NCBI GenBank assembly: GCA_017647785.1 | Contig: JAGCJW010000014.1 | Location: 1-42,445, forward strand | Direction of reading: 5' to 3' | DNA length: 42,445 nucleotides | DNA from: Bacteroidales bacterium | Lineage (GTDB): Bacteria > Bacteroidota > Bacteroidia > Bacteroidales > P3 | Part shown: positions 23,841 to 32,838 of the stretch, piece after piece | Position numbering within the stretch: the stretch's first letter is position 1 | Layout: each line of letters opens with the position of its first letter | Notes under the pieces: generated by a model | The model's database searches: none | What the model was told of the DNA's origin: nothing | Seen by the model: the letters and a program-made list of their open reading frames with translations, nothing else | Position numbers and translations under genes: made by a program

Positions 23841-26267
23841 TTAAAATTCTACTGTTAGTTTAGCATTTAATTGGAATGGAGTTAAGTAATTTGGCACTCC
23901 ATAATATTTATTACTATAATCAGCTACCCAAAAATATGAAACAACATTTTTGTTTGAAAATATATTGAAACATTCTACGTTTATCCATATTTTCTTAAAG
24001 TATTTCAAGAAATTGTTTTGAGCCCATGAAGTATTTTCATCTTTTATACGGAAAGTAAAAGCAATATCTGCTCTTAAATAATCCGGCATACGATTTGTGT
24101 GCATATATCTTGGAGTATTTGGAGCTCCAAAAGGATAACCATTTCCGTAATTAAAGCTTAAATAAGCTCTTATAAAAGGCATATTTGGAATATAGTCTTG
24201 AAAACTAATACTGATGTTGTATAATTGGTCGGTTGGACGAGGAATATATCCTTTCCCATCTCCTTCAATATCTTCTTCTGTGTTCATAAGAGAGAAACTA
24301 ATCCATGAATCAATGCCTTTTATCATCTCTCCAAACAAACGCACATCTAATCCTCTTGCATAGCCAACTGCATTATTCTCTGCCATATATCTTACTTGCA
24401 CATTATCCAAATAATAAGGATTCAAATCCCATAAATGTTTATAATATGCAGAAGACATCAACTTAAACGGACGGTCAAGCATTGTAAAATTCCAATCGGA
24501 AGAAAGCACAAAGTGTAAACTCTTTTGAGATAAAACATCAGAATGAACTGCTCCATGCTCATCTCTTAACTCCTTATAAAAAGGACTTTGTGCATACATA
24601 CCACAAGCAAACCTAAACAATATATCTTGCTTTATGTTTGGTTTAAAACTCAAACTCGCTCTTGGAGAAGGAAGAAATTCTTTGTTATAATCCCACCATT
24701 GTGCTCTTATTCCAAGATTTGCATACCATTGTCCGTAATCATAAGAGAAAATCCATTGTTTTTGAACGTATGCTGAAAGACGTGTTGAAACAATTGAATT
24801 ATTAGACTTAAACACATTGTTGAGTTGAGGAGAGAAAACACTATCAAAGATTCCTATATTATCGGGTAAAGAAGGAATACTATAACCCGAACTATCTACC
24901 ATTTTCCATTCGTTTACTCTATCTTCAATAAATTCATATTGCCACTTAACTCCCCATGACAAATTACCGTTATCGTAAATCTTTACACCTTTGTGTTCTA
25001 TGTTATAAACGTTTGCAGAAAGGTTATTACGAGCATGCTCAATGTAAGTACCAATTCCTCTTTCTAAACCTTCATCATCGCCAAATCCTAAACCTGTTTC
25101 CGAAAGATAATACTGCCCTTGAATATCATAATTCACCTTTTCATTAGTGTTGAAAACGGATGTTATCAACTTTAAAACCAAGTCTTTTTTAGGTTTATAA
25201 GTGTACATAAAAGCCCCAAACAAAGAAGAAAATCTATCTAATTCTTGTCCGTCAAAATAAACCTTTAACTTCAACATCTCATAGAAGTTTCCAAAAGAGG
25301 TTTCCCTTGTTTCCGGAATAAAATTATACTTATTATCAGCCACGTTTCCCAAGAAAGCAAGCTCAGACTTTTCGTTGATGTCGTAAGTTAAGTAAACTTG
25401 AAAGTCGTTAAACGTTGGATTGTATTCCCCTTGCGTTTCCAAAGAATTAAGCAAATACTTGTTAGTTTTTCTTCTATATCCCATTTGATAAGTCAAACGA
25501 CTACCAATCAATCCCTCTAAATGAAAGCTCGCACCCAACAATCCCAAAGACACATTGCCACCAAACTCTTGTGGTTTCTTATAACGAATATCCAAAACCG
25601 AAGACATTTTATCTCCATACTTTGCATCAAATCCACCAGAAGAGAAAACAATGTCGCCAACCATATCACTATTGATAAAGCTCAACCCTTCCTGTTGCGC
25701 ATTCCTTACAAGCAAAGGACGAAAAATCTCTATATCATTTACATACACAAGATTCTCATCAAAATTTCCCCCTCTTACAGAATATTGAGAAGAAAGCTCA
25801 TTATTAGAAGACACACCGTCTAAAGTCTTTAATAAATTTTCAACTCCACCCGTTGGCCCTACTGCATTCTTTGCCCAATCAGTAGTAATACGAGTTACAC
25901 CCTCAACACGAGAGTTATCACCCTTAATTTCCACAGTACCAAGTGTCTCCGCAGTTTTTTTAAGCTTGAAATCAATTTGTTTTTTCTCCCCGTTCTTTAA
26001 AGATATGTTTAATTGCTCTGTGGCATACCCTAAACAACTAATCACAAGCTTTAATTCCTTATTTGCAGGCAATGAAAGAGAATACTTACCCTTTGAATCA
26101 GTAGTAGCACCTATAGGTTTATCTAAATTAACCACACCTATATTCACCAATTCCACTCCCTTACCATTCTCATCTAAAACAACACCACTTAGAAAAGCCT
26201 TATTTTGAGCAAAAGAGAAAAGAAAAAAACAAACAAATGATATATATATAATTAGTTTCTTTGACAT
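23841..26267 (-). CDS. TonB-dependent receptor with carboxypeptidase-like N-terminal domain
   Basis: 808 residues. After a signal peptide (to about residue 20), residues about 25-105 form a carboxypeptidase-regulatory-like domain (LSGVVLDENGKGVELVNIGV). This is followed by a plug domain (about 120-225) with LLKTLDGVSSNNELSSQYSVRGG, then the 22-strand barrel ending AKLTVEF. It has no SusD partner nearby, so it belongs to the SusC-like-without-SusD type and its ligand is unknown. It is first in an operon with the M16-like gene, the type IX-secreted protein and comB, under a good promoter at 26288-26318. Confidence 0.94.
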   Translation of the reverse strand: MSKKLIIYISFVCFFLFSFAQNKAFLSGVVLDENGKGVELVNIGVVNLDKPIGATTDSKGKYSLSLPANKELKLVISCLGYATEQLNISLKNGEKKQIDFKLKKTAETLGTVEIKGDNSRVEGVTRITTDWAKNAVGPTGGVENLLKTLDGVSSNNELSSQYSVRGGNFDENLVYVNDIEIFRPLLVRNAQQEGLSFINSDMVGDIVFSSGGFDAKYGDKMSSVLDIRYKKPQEFGGNVSLGLLGASFHLEGLIGSRLTYQMGYRRKTNKYLLNSLETQGEYNPTFNDFQVYLTYDINEKSELAFLGNVADNKYNFIPETRETSFGNFYEMLKLKVYFDGQELDRFSSLFGAFMYTYKPKKDLVLKLITSVFNTNEKVNYDIQGQYYLSETGLGFGDDEGLERGIGTYIEHARNNLSANVYNIEHKGVKIYDNGNLSWGVKWQYEFIEDRVNEWKMVDSSGYSIPSLPDNIGIFDSVFSPQLNNVFKSNNSIVSTRLSAYVQKQWIFSYDYGQWYANLGIRAQWWDYNKEFLPSPRASLSFKPNIKQDILFRFACGMYAQSPFYKELRDEHGAVHSDVLSQKSLHFVLSSDWNFTMLDRPFKLMSSAYYKHLWDLNPYYLDNVQVRYMAENNAVGYARGLDVRLFGEMIKGIDSWISFSLMNTEEDIEGDGKGYIPRPTDQLYNISISFQDYIPNMPFIRAYLSFNYGNGYPFGAPNTPRYMHTNRMPDYLRADIAFTFRIKDENTSWAQNNFLKYFKKIWINVECFNIFSNKNVVSYFWVADYSNKYYGVPNYLTPFQLNAKLTVEF

Positions 26268-26287
26268 AGTATTCTATTTATAAGGAG

Positions 26288-26318
26288 CAAATATACAAAT
26301 TATGTTGATAACAACAAA
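26288..26318 (-). promoter_or_regulatory. Promoter of the TonB-receptor operon
   Basis: On the minus strand TTTG (plus 26315-26318) is followed after 19 bp by TATATTTG (plus 26288-26295), a full Bacteroidetes promoter match, about 21 bp before the start codon at 26267. Confidence 0.8.
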
Positions 26319-26358
26319 AAAAGCGAGTATAAAACAAGCATTTATTAGAGACAAAAAA

Positions 26359-26398
26359 AATAAAACAAAGAAAAATCTGAATTTTTCTTTGTTTTATT
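26359..26398. terminator. 18-bp perfect hairpin, likely terminator
   Basis: AATAAAACAAAGAAAAAT at 26359-26376 is perfectly complementary to 26381-26398 around a CTGA loop, with a run of A upstream (T on the minus strand). It lies downstream of the DUF4139 gene. The stem contains the CAAAGAA core of the phased array, so the hairpin arose from, or was built into, that repeat. Confidence 0.7.
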
Positions 26399-26454
26399 GG
26401 AATAATTCTTTGTTTTATTTTTTTAATTCAAAGAGTTATTTTTTTCTTTCTTTA
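26385..26454 (-). repeat. 21-bp phased CAAAGAA array, minus orientation
   Basis: On the plus strand TTCTTTG starts at 26385 and 26406, with TTCAAAG at 26427 and TTCTTTA at 26448, all in exact 21-bp register. On the minus strand this reads TAAAGAA, CTTTGAA, CAAAGAA, CAAAGAA. The first minus-strand unit begins with the TAA stop codon of the DUF4139 gene, so the array starts exactly at the gene end. The last unit forms one arm of the 18-bp hairpin. Confidence 0.8.
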
Positions 26455-28047
26455 ATTCAAGTTTAGCTTTATGCCTTTTGGGTATTTTGCTTGGTATTTT
26501 ACTTTTAGTTTTAGGCTTTCTTTGGCTTTTAATTCTTTATTCCAAGAAAGAATTCCATCTCCATCGATTTCCGCTCCTTGAATGTCTATTGGTGTAATGG
26601 TGATTTCGGGATTGTTGTGTATGATTGGTATTTGGTCTTCAATCTCTAATTTCACTGTGTTCTCACTATTGTTTTTTATTACAATCTCTATTTCTACTGT
26701 TGTTTCTATTGTCTTTGAGAAAACGTTTTTTTGTGGACTTGTTTTATACACTTTTCTTTCTACTGCTATCTTTTCATCTACTCCTGCCGACAAAACAAGG
26801 GTATCAGTCTGCGTTGTAGATGGAGAAATCTTTGTTGTAGATGTGTATTTGTTATCATGATATATATTACATTGTGCATCTATTAAATTAAGGCTTTGCC
26901 AATTAGGAATAAGTGCTTGAAGGTATGCTTTATTTGTTAGTTTTGGACGTATGATGTATTTATAATCTATCTTAACATCTTGTGAAAAGATATTGATTGT
27001 TTTCTTTTGAGAAGTAGATGCAAGGTTTATTTTTCTATCTAAATGAAATTCTCTTCCCAATAGGCCTGATGTAACTTCTTCCTCTGCTTCTTCTTCCTCT
27101 ATCTTTGCGCTTTTTAACGACATTTTAACGAATCCATCTCTGTTTGAAAGGGTATTGGCAACATATGGCGAAAGTTCGGGTAAGAATGTATTGTTTCCTA
27201 TGTTTTCGTTGCTAAAAGAAAGGTTTACATCTTTCCAATCTTCACACGAAAGCTGATAAAGATTGGCTTGAAGAGAGATTTGGTTATCGCTTGCCTTTGA
27301 GTTAATTTTCAAATCGTAAATAGGGTACCAATTACTTGCTGTAACAAGGTAAGAATATTTTAATTCTGCTTTTTCTATTGCTTGTTTAGAATAGATTTCT
27401 ACTTTGATTGTGTAGTTTTTTTCGGCATTTGAAAGCAATTCTTGGGAGTATTCTTGTTGGAATATTTGTTTTTGTTTTTCTAAGGCTTTGTATTGTTTTT
27501 CTAATGTGGTGAGTTGTTTTTGTTGTTTTCTTAAAGTGGTTTTCAATTCTGTCATCTTGGTTTGATAATACTCCAAGGCGGTTTTCATTTTAGCCACTGT
27601 GTCTATTGTTTGTGGGCTTGAAATTGGCTGGAAGTTATCAAGTGCAGTGATTTGTTTTTGAGTTATTTGTATATTTTCTTTTATTACTGCTATTTTTTCT
27701 TCATTAGCCTTAATAGAGTCTTGAAGATTGATATAGTATTGTTGCTTTTGTTGTGGGAGAGTTTTGACATATTCTTTGTAGTCTTCGTTGTATTGCAACA
27801 AAGGATTGTAACTGATTATTTGATAGTCGTTATTGGTTTGAAAATGTAGGCTTTCGTTGTATAATCTCGGCGAGTTGTCTTTTATGTAAAAGGTGTTATC
27901 TCCTTTTTTCAATGATACCTCTGCGGTTTTCTCTATTAAAGCTCCTTGAGGATATACAATTACATTTTCTATTCTTGCTTTTAGCGTTTGTGCACTAAGG
28001 GTTTGAATTGCCAATACTAGACTTAATGCAGTTACAATCCTTTTCAT
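26452..28047 (-). CDS. DUF4139 domain protein (mucoidy inhibitor MuiA-like), exported
   Basis: 531 residues with a signal peptide (1-19), an N-terminal DUF4140-like beta domain (ARIENVIVYPQGALIEKTAEV, about 24-44), a long coiled coil (about 95-200, rich in Q, K and L), and a C-terminal DUF4139 domain ending WNKELKAKESLKLKVKYQAKYP. The family is named for a Streptomyces mucoidy inhibitor but its biochemical role is unknown; Bacteroidota members are envelope proteins. The start is 4 bp after the stop of the repeat-rich protein gene, so they form an operon. The stop codon lies in the first unit of a phased repeat array. Confidence 0.88.
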   Translation of the reverse strand: MKRIVTALSLVLAIQTLSAQTLKARIENVIVYPQGALIEKTAEVSLKKGDNTFYIKDNSPRLYNESLHFQTNNDYQIISYNPLLQYNEDYKEYVKTLPQQKQQYYINLQDSIKANEEKIAVIKENIQITQKQITALDNFQPISSPQTIDTVAKMKTALEYYQTKMTELKTTLRKQQKQLTTLEKQYKALEKQKQIFQQEYSQELLSNAEKNYTIKVEIYSKQAIEKAELKYSYLVTASNWYPIYDLKINSKASDNQISLQANLYQLSCEDWKDVNLSFSNENIGNNTFLPELSPYVANTLSNRDGFVKMSLKSAKIEEEEAEEEVTSGLLGREFHLDRKINLASTSQKKTINIFSQDVKIDYKYIIRPKLTNKAYLQALIPNWQSLNLIDAQCNIYHDNKYTSTTKISPSTTQTDTLVLSAGVDEKIAVERKVYKTSPQKNVFSKTIETTVEIEIVIKNNSENTVKLEIEDQIPIIHNNPEITITPIDIQGAEIDGDGILSWNKELKAKESLKLKVKYQAKYPKGIKLNLN

Positions 28048-28051
28048 AATA

Positions 28052-29449
28052 CTATCTGCTTATTTTCTTTTCTGATTTAGTTGATTTTGAAGAAGTGCTT
28101 TTAGTTGATTTAGATGATGATTTTGTAGTTTTAGTTGTTGATTTAACAGATTTATTGTTCTTTGTATTTTTTGTAGTCTTTGTTGTAGCCTTGTTAGTTT
28201 TTGTATTTTTAGAATTTGTAACAGTTTTGTTATTAGGTTTTGTTTCTTTATTTGTAGTTGTTGGTTTCACTTCTTTGTTTGAAGGTTTTGTAGTAGTTGT
28301 AGTTGTAGGCTTAACCTCTTTATTTGCAGGTTTTGTAGTAGTTGTAGTTGTAGGCTTAACCTCTTTATTTGCAGGTTTTGTAGTAGTTGTTGTTGTAGGC
28401 TTAACCTCTTTGTTTGCTGGCTTTGTTGTAGTTGTGGTAGTATTAGTTGGTTTAACCTCTTTGTTTGCTGGCTTTGTTGTAGTTGTGGTAGTAGTTGGTT
28501 TAACCTCTTTATTTGGAGTGTTTACACCTTTATTAAAACTTGTTTGAACTTCTTTTGTCAATGTTGAAGTTGGAACAATTTGTTTTGTTAATGTAGTTTG
28601 TCCTTTGCTATTGTTTTCTTTAGTGTATTCTTGAGATATTTCTTTTGTACGTCTTATCATTTCGTTGTTTGGTTTTGATAATTCCTTGCTATCAAACTTA
28701 ACATTAGGACGTTCTTTCTTGAAGTTGTTTTCTAAAGCATCATCATTAGGTAATTCTTTTATGTCATTCAATTCATCAGCTGAGAAATACTCATCATAAT
28801 TTATGTTTTTGAAGCTTCCTCTTGTGATAACGCCTGAACCTGTTGTAACATTAGGATTTATAGCTCCTGTTTCTCCTCTTCCAATAACATGTCCGTTAGT
28901 TGGTTTTATTGTTCCGTGAGAAGGATTGTGTCCATTGTTGTGATTATTTCCAGCATTGTGATGAGGAGGTTGGTGTCCGTGTCCATGATGTGGGTTATGT
29001 CCGTGACGATTGCAATAAGCTGCAAAATATCCATCATAATATCCATTAGCATATCCTCTTGCGTATGCAAAATTTGGGTTATATCCAAAGCTAAAACTCC
29101 ACCCAAAATAGTTAAAGTAGAAATATTCCCAATAATCATCGCAATTATCAATAACCATTAAGGCGTATTGACGTGATTTTAATGAATAGTGAACAGCAGC
29201 ACTACGACAATTTCTTCTATATAAATCATATGCATAATCGTTGTAGTAAACAGCTTTTGAAAGATAGTGTTCACTCCAATAATCATAAGTGTAAGCAATA
29301 TCGTATGCTTGTTCTATTATGTAGGCTGTTTTGTTTATTACATTCTTTGTATAAGAACGTGAATAGCGACGAGCTAGTGCATCGTTTGAAACTAATAGTG
29401 TTGTTACAAATGCTACTGCTATTAGCGTTAATCTTAATATTTTTCTCAT
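28052..29449 (-). CDS. Secreted low-complexity protein with Thr/Lys-rich tandem repeats
   Basis: 465 residues; I recognise no family. It has a signal peptide (about 1-26) and a tyrosine- and aromatic-rich domain (about 30-150). A His/Gly/Asn-rich stretch (about 149-180) follows, which may bind metal. The C-terminal half is very basic. It holds about six tandem KEVKPTTTTTTKPAN-type units of 15-17 residues, then Lys/Thr/Ser-rich sequence ending in KKISR. The repeats occupy roughly 28255-28515 as near-identical 45-51-bp DNA units, so copy number is likely to vary. It precedes the DUF4139 gene by 4 bp. A surface or wall-associated role is a guess. Confidence 0.75.
   Translation of the reverse strand: MRKILRLTLIAVAFVTTLLVSNDALARRYSRSYTKNVINKTAYIIEQAYDIAYTYDYWSEHYLSKAVYYNDYAYDLYRRNCRSAAVHYSLKSRQYALMVIDNCDDYWEYFYFNYFGWSFSFGYNPNFAYARGYANGYYDGYFAAYCNRHGHNPHHGHGHQPPHHNAGNNHNNGHNPSHGTIKPTNGHVIGRGETGAINPNVTTGSGVITRGSFKNINYDEYFSADELNDIKELPNDDALENNFKKERPNVKFDSKELSKPNNEMIRRTKEISQEYTKENNSKGQTTLTKQIVPTSTLTKEVQTSFNKGVNTPNKEVKPTTTTTTTKPANKEVKPTNTTTTTTKPANKEVKPTTTTTTKPANKEVKPTTTTTTKPANKEVKPTTTTTTKPSNKEVKPTTTNKETKPNNKTVTNSKNTKTNKATTKTTKNTKNNKSVKSTTKTTKSSSKSTKSTSSKSTKSEKKISR
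28255..28515 (-). repeat. Coding tandem repeat of 45-51 bp
   Basis: About six head-to-tail units encode KEVKPT(n)KPAN. Three successive 45-bp units are nearly identical; the others differ by gain or loss of Thr codons. The changes are in-frame, so expansion alters the length of the secreted protein without breaking it. Confidence 0.85.
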
Positions 29450-29518
29450 AACTCTACGTTTTAAGTGTTAATATCTACTATTTAGACAATTTTCTTTATA
29501 AATTATTACATTTTCTTG

Positions 29519-32005
29519 TTAAATATCCATTACTAATCTCATTCCTCCATCTCCTCCATGGTCGTCTGTTAAGGAATCATATCTATGAATAACCGAACAA
29601 CTTTTGATTGTTCCACCCCAAGAACCTCCTCTAAGGATTTTATGATTCTCATCAATAGAGTCTTCACACCATTCATAAACATTTCCACTCATATCATACA
29701 AACCTAACTCATTTGGAAGTTTAGTTTTTACAGGATGTGTCTTTCTTCCTGAATTGTCTTTATACCAAGCTACATTTTCTATATCATCACTTCCTGAATA
29801 TTGATAGCCTTTTGAGTATATTCCTCCTTTTGCTGCGAACTCCCATTCGTCATCTGTTGGAAGACGGAATTTTTTTCCTGTCATCTGACTAAGACGTGCC
29901 GTAAATTCTTTTGCATCGTTCCAATTAATGTTTTCAACAGGTAAATCATCTCCTTCATACCAAGATGGATTATTTCCCATTACAGCTATCCATAAATCTT
30001 GTGTAAGTATCGTTTCTGCAATATAAAAATCCGATACATCTTTTTCAACCTCTCCTCCTTTTAAAAAGCTTGAACCTTTAACATATATCATATTAAAATC
30101 CACTCCTTTAATAGAGAATTTTTGCTTTTCTGAAATTGGTTGATGCACCTCTTCTTTTTGAGGAAGCACTTCCTCTTTTGGAATGATTAATTCTTGTGTT
30201 TGTTCTACCTTTTCTTCTTGTTTTATTTCTTCAATCTTAACTTCTTCTACTACTTTTAACTCTTCTTCAACCTTAACTTCTTCTTCAACTATTGGCTCTA
30301 CTTGTGGTAATTCTTCTTTTATTAGAGAGGGTTGAATAGGTGGCATTACAGATTGTATTGGACTTATATTTTCATTTAACTTTAAGCCATTACCTTCCTG
30401 TTTTTCTTTAGTTTCTTCTATTGGGATTAAGCCTAATCTATTCATTTCCCAGAAACATTTAATCGTAGCTTTTACATCTGCCATTGAATTATGAGCATCG
30501 TCAAATGCTATTCCGAAAAGCTTTTTATGTAATTCTTGTAATTTAGGATACTTATAACCATAGTAACCTGGTATTCTACAATAATTAGTGCTTAAAATCA
30601 TTGTACAATATGACAATTTATCATCCATAATATCTGCTTCACCCATTCTAATTAGCTCTGCACCTATTATCTTTTTATCAAAAGCCACATTGTGTCCTAC
30701 TACATATTTTGATTGACGGTAGTCTGACAAGAATTTTTCAAGAACTTCTCTCAATGGTTGTCCTTCTGCTCTTGCTCTTTCTACTGTTATTCCATGTAAA
30801 TCTATTGCTGATTTTGATATTGTAAAGCCTTCAGGATATATTATGTAGTCGTGTTCTTTTAGTTTCTCTCCTTTTTCATTTGTTGTTACCCAAGAAAGTT
30901 GTACTAGGCGAGGCCAATTTGCTGTATTGCTACTTGGTTCGTCATAGTCATCAGGTAAGCCTGTTGCCTCTGTATCAAAAAATAGTATTTGAGTTTCTGT
31001 TTGTTTGTTTACTTGTTCATTTTGTTTACCATTACGAGCATGATAGTTTGCTTTCACTAAATCCAATTTATCTTGTGGAAAGTCTGAACAAAAAGTTAAA
31101 TGAAACATCATATCCGCCTCTGTTCCTGATAATACACCTATTGAAATAAGCGATGCTATATTGAAATGAGACATATCATTGTTTGAAAGATTAAAGTAAT
31201 TTATAGCCTTATTCATGTCAGCTTCTACCATTCGCCCAATAGCATAAAAAGTTCCCATGGTATTTAACGCATCTTTTGACTTACAATCTTTAATAAAGGC
31301 TAAATTGTCTTCTACCTCATCATAGCAATTTTCATGAGAAGATGTTGCAACTTGCTTTGTTATCCTAACAAGATTGAAATCCATACCATTGTAATTGCAA
31401 TCTTCAAAATGATATTCTCCACAGAAATAATTTAAAAGATTATACACATGGTCGTTTGTTACATAATAAGGTTTATAAGCAGGAATAGCATTGTTTCTAA
31501 ACTGATATTGTCCTCCCTCTTTGTGTTGTGAAGGTGGCAAAACCAAAAATGCCTTCCAACGCAACTCCATTCGTTTAAATAATTCCCTGTCTCCTACTCT
31601 TTTTGCACTATATGAATAAACCTCCTCTGAATATTCAAAATCATTCATTCTAAAAATAATGTGCAAACCTCTGCCGCTACCGCTATCAATTACCCAAGCA
31701 TAATCTTGAGGCAAACCTAAAATTGCAAGACACTTTGCTACAAAATCATCAATCCTACCTCTTCTATCATAATATGAATAATAAAGTTCATCAATATCTA
31801 AAGCACGATATTCATTAAAACCACTAATCAAACCTATTCCCACACTATCTTCCCAATTATAACTTTGGATATCGTCTTGACGAACATCTATATATTTTTT
31901 CCAATTATCTATTATGGGTTTCTTATAATTACTCTTACCAACTGGGGAAATATTCATTCCCATACTTTGATAATATGTTGCGTAAAGATATAATTCGTTT
32001 CTCAT
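29519..32005 (-). CDS. PrimPol-DEDDh exonuclease-FGE-like fusion protein
   Basis: 828 residues with three recognisable domains. (1) Residues about 1-200 are a primase-polymerase (AEP) domain: metal motif LDID (D70, D72), GSGRGLHIIF with H115, and VLPPSQHKEGGQY (155-167). (2) Residues about 338-525 are a DnaQ-like DEDDh 3'-5' exonuclease with all five residues: D344 and E346 in FDTEATGL, D443 in HNVAFD, H505 and D510 in HNSMAD. (3) After a Glu-rich linker (about 530-630), residues about 640-828 are a formylglycine-generating-enzyme-like domain: RLPTDDEWEFAAKGG, NELGLYDMSGNVYEWCED, LRGGSWGG. The active Cys pair of true FGE is not evident, so this part may bind rather than modify. It has no signal peptide. 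The combination is unusual and its function unknown. Confidence 0.85.
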   Translation of the reverse strand: MRNELYLYATYYQSMGMNISPVGKSNYKKPIIDNWKKYIDVRQDDIQSYNWEDSVGIGLISGFNEYRALDIDELYYSYYDRRGRIDDFVAKCLAILGLPQDYAWVIDSGSGRGLHIIFRMNDFEYSEEVYSYSAKRVGDRELFKRMELRWKAFLVLPPSQHKEGGQYQFRNNAIPAYKPYYVTNDHVYNLLNYFCGEYHFEDCNYNGMDFNLVRITKQVATSSHENCYDEVEDNLAFIKDCKSKDALNTMGTFYAIGRMVEADMNKAINYFNLSNNDMSHFNIASLISIGVLSGTEADMMFHLTFCSDFPQDKLDLVKANYHARNGKQNEQVNKQTETQILFFDTEATGLPDDYDEPSSNTANWPRLVQLSWVTTNEKGEKLKEHDYIIYPEGFTISKSAIDLHGITVERARAEGQPLREVLEKFLSDYRQSKYVVGHNVAFDKKIIGAELIRMGEADIMDDKLSYCTMILSTNYCRIPGYYGYKYPKLQELHKKLFGIAFDDAHNSMADVKATIKCFWEMNRLGLIPIEETKEKQEGNGLKLNENISPIQSVMPPIQPSLIKEELPQVEPIVEEEVKVEEELKVVEEVKIEEIKQEEKVEQTQELIIPKEEVLPQKEEVHQPISEKQKFSIKGVDFNMIYVKGSSFLKGGEVEKDVSDFYIAETILTQDLWIAVMGNNPSWYEGDDLPVENINWNDAKEFTARLSQMTGKKFRLPTDDEWEFAAKGGIYSKGYQYSGSDDIENVAWYKDNSGRKTHPVKTKLPNELGLYDMSGNVYEWCEDSIDENHKILRGGSWGGTIKSCSVIHRYDSLTDDHGGDGGMRLVMDI

Positions 32006-32030
32006 ACTTCTATTTTTAACAGATAATCTG

Positions 32031-32062
32031 CAAAAGTAAATATTTTATCGTATCTTCGCAAA
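32031..32062 (-). promoter_or_regulatory. Promoter of the PrimPol-exonuclease-FGE gene
   Basis: On the minus strand TTTG (plus 32059-32062) and TACTTTTG (plus 32031-32038) with a 20-bp spacer match the Bacteroidetes consensus, about 25 bp before the start codon at 32005. On the plus strand TATCTTCG at 32051-32058 is a weak -7 candidate for the divergent glucosaminidase. Confidence 0.75.
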
Positions 32063-32080
32063 AAATTTAAGGTTAATTTT

Positions 32081-32827
32081 ATGAGATTAAAACTATTTTT
32101 AATTCTAGTTTTGAGTAGTATGTTTGCCTTTGCTCAAAACAAAAGCAATTCAACGCAAGATTATATTAATACGTATGCAAAAATCGCTATTGAGCAAGAA
32201 AAGCAATATGGCATTCCAGCTTGTATTACATTGGCTCAAGGTATATTAGAATCAGGTAGTGGGCGTTCTCGCTTGGCTACAGAGGCAAATAATCACTTTG
32301 GAATAAAGTGTCACAACGATTGGAAAGGCAAAAAAATCTACAAAGACGATGATGCTAAGAATGAGTGTTTTAGAGTATATGACAATCCTGAACAATCTTA
32401 TATTGACCATTCGCTTTTCCTTGTTGGAAAAAAGAGATACGCCGAGCTTTTTAAATTAAAAATCACAGACTACAAAGGTTGGGCAAAGGGTTTAAAGCAA
32501 GCAGGATATGCTACCAATCCTAAATATCCTCAATTATTGATAGATATTATTGAGTTGTATGATTTAGCAGATATTTCAAAGAGTTACGAAATTGAAACAA
32601 AGAAAGAAATTGCTGAAACGGCGATTAAGCAAAACGAAACAAAGAAAGAAAAAGAAGAAGTAAAAGCCCCTAAAGTTAAAGAAAAGAAAAAGCCTTTCTG
32701 GAAACGTTGGAAAGAAAACCGACAAGAAAGAAAAAAAGAGAAAGAAAAACGTAAATTAGAAAAAGAACTTCAAAAGATTATTGATGAACAAGACATAAAC
32801 AGAATGGATTTTGAAGTAGAGTTTTAA
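32081..32827 (+). CDS. Exported glucosaminidase (peptidoglycan hydrolase)
   Basis: 248 residues. A signal peptide (1-19) is followed by a glucosaminidase domain (about 27-165) with the catalytic Glu57 in GILESGSG and the family segments NNHFGIKC, YDNPEQSYIDHS and GWAKGLKQAGYAT. It should cleave N-acetylglucosaminyl bonds in peptidoglycan. Many Bacteroidota relatives carry C-terminal LysM domains; this one instead ends in a highly charged Lys/Glu tail. Part of that tail is made of 7-residue units ETKKEIA, ETAIKQN and ETKKEKE (172-192), which coincide with the 21-bp CAAAGAA repeat. It converges on the rubredoxin gene across a shared terminator. Confidence 0.92.
   Translation: MRLKLFLILVLSSMFAFAQNKSNSTQDYINTYAKIAIEQEKQYGIPACITLAQGILESGSGRSRLATEANNHFGIKCHNDWKGKKIYKDDDAKNECFRVYDNPEQSYIDHSLFLVGKKRYAELFKLKITDYKGWAKGLKQAGYATNPKYPQLLIDIIELYDLADISKSYEIETKKEIAETAIKQNETKKEKEEVKAPKVKEKKKPFWKRWKENRQERKKEKEKRKLEKELQKIIDEQDINRMDFEVEF
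32595..32657 (+). repeat. 21-bp phased repeat inside the glucosaminidase gene
   Basis: Three consecutive 21-bp units begin with GAAAC at 32595, 32616 and 32637. The first and third carry CAAAGAA at 32598 and 32640, exactly 42 bp apart. The middle one has diverged to GAAACGGCGATTAAGC. In frame they encode ETKKEIA, ETAIKQN and ETKKEKE. The core, period and flanking AAAGAA match the intergenic arrays. Confidence 0.75.
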
Positions 32828-32838
32828 AAATAAATAGA

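Noticed and set aside
28095..28547. Plus-strand open frame rich in Val and Leu
   Set aside because: It is the shadow of the Thr/Lys repeat gene on the other strand; repeated GTT/GTA codons arise from the complement of the Thr codons.
29519..30100. Diversity-generating retroelement target (FGE-like/C-type lectin fold)
   Set aside because: No reverse transcriptase, template repeat or adenine-specific variation is visible in the window.
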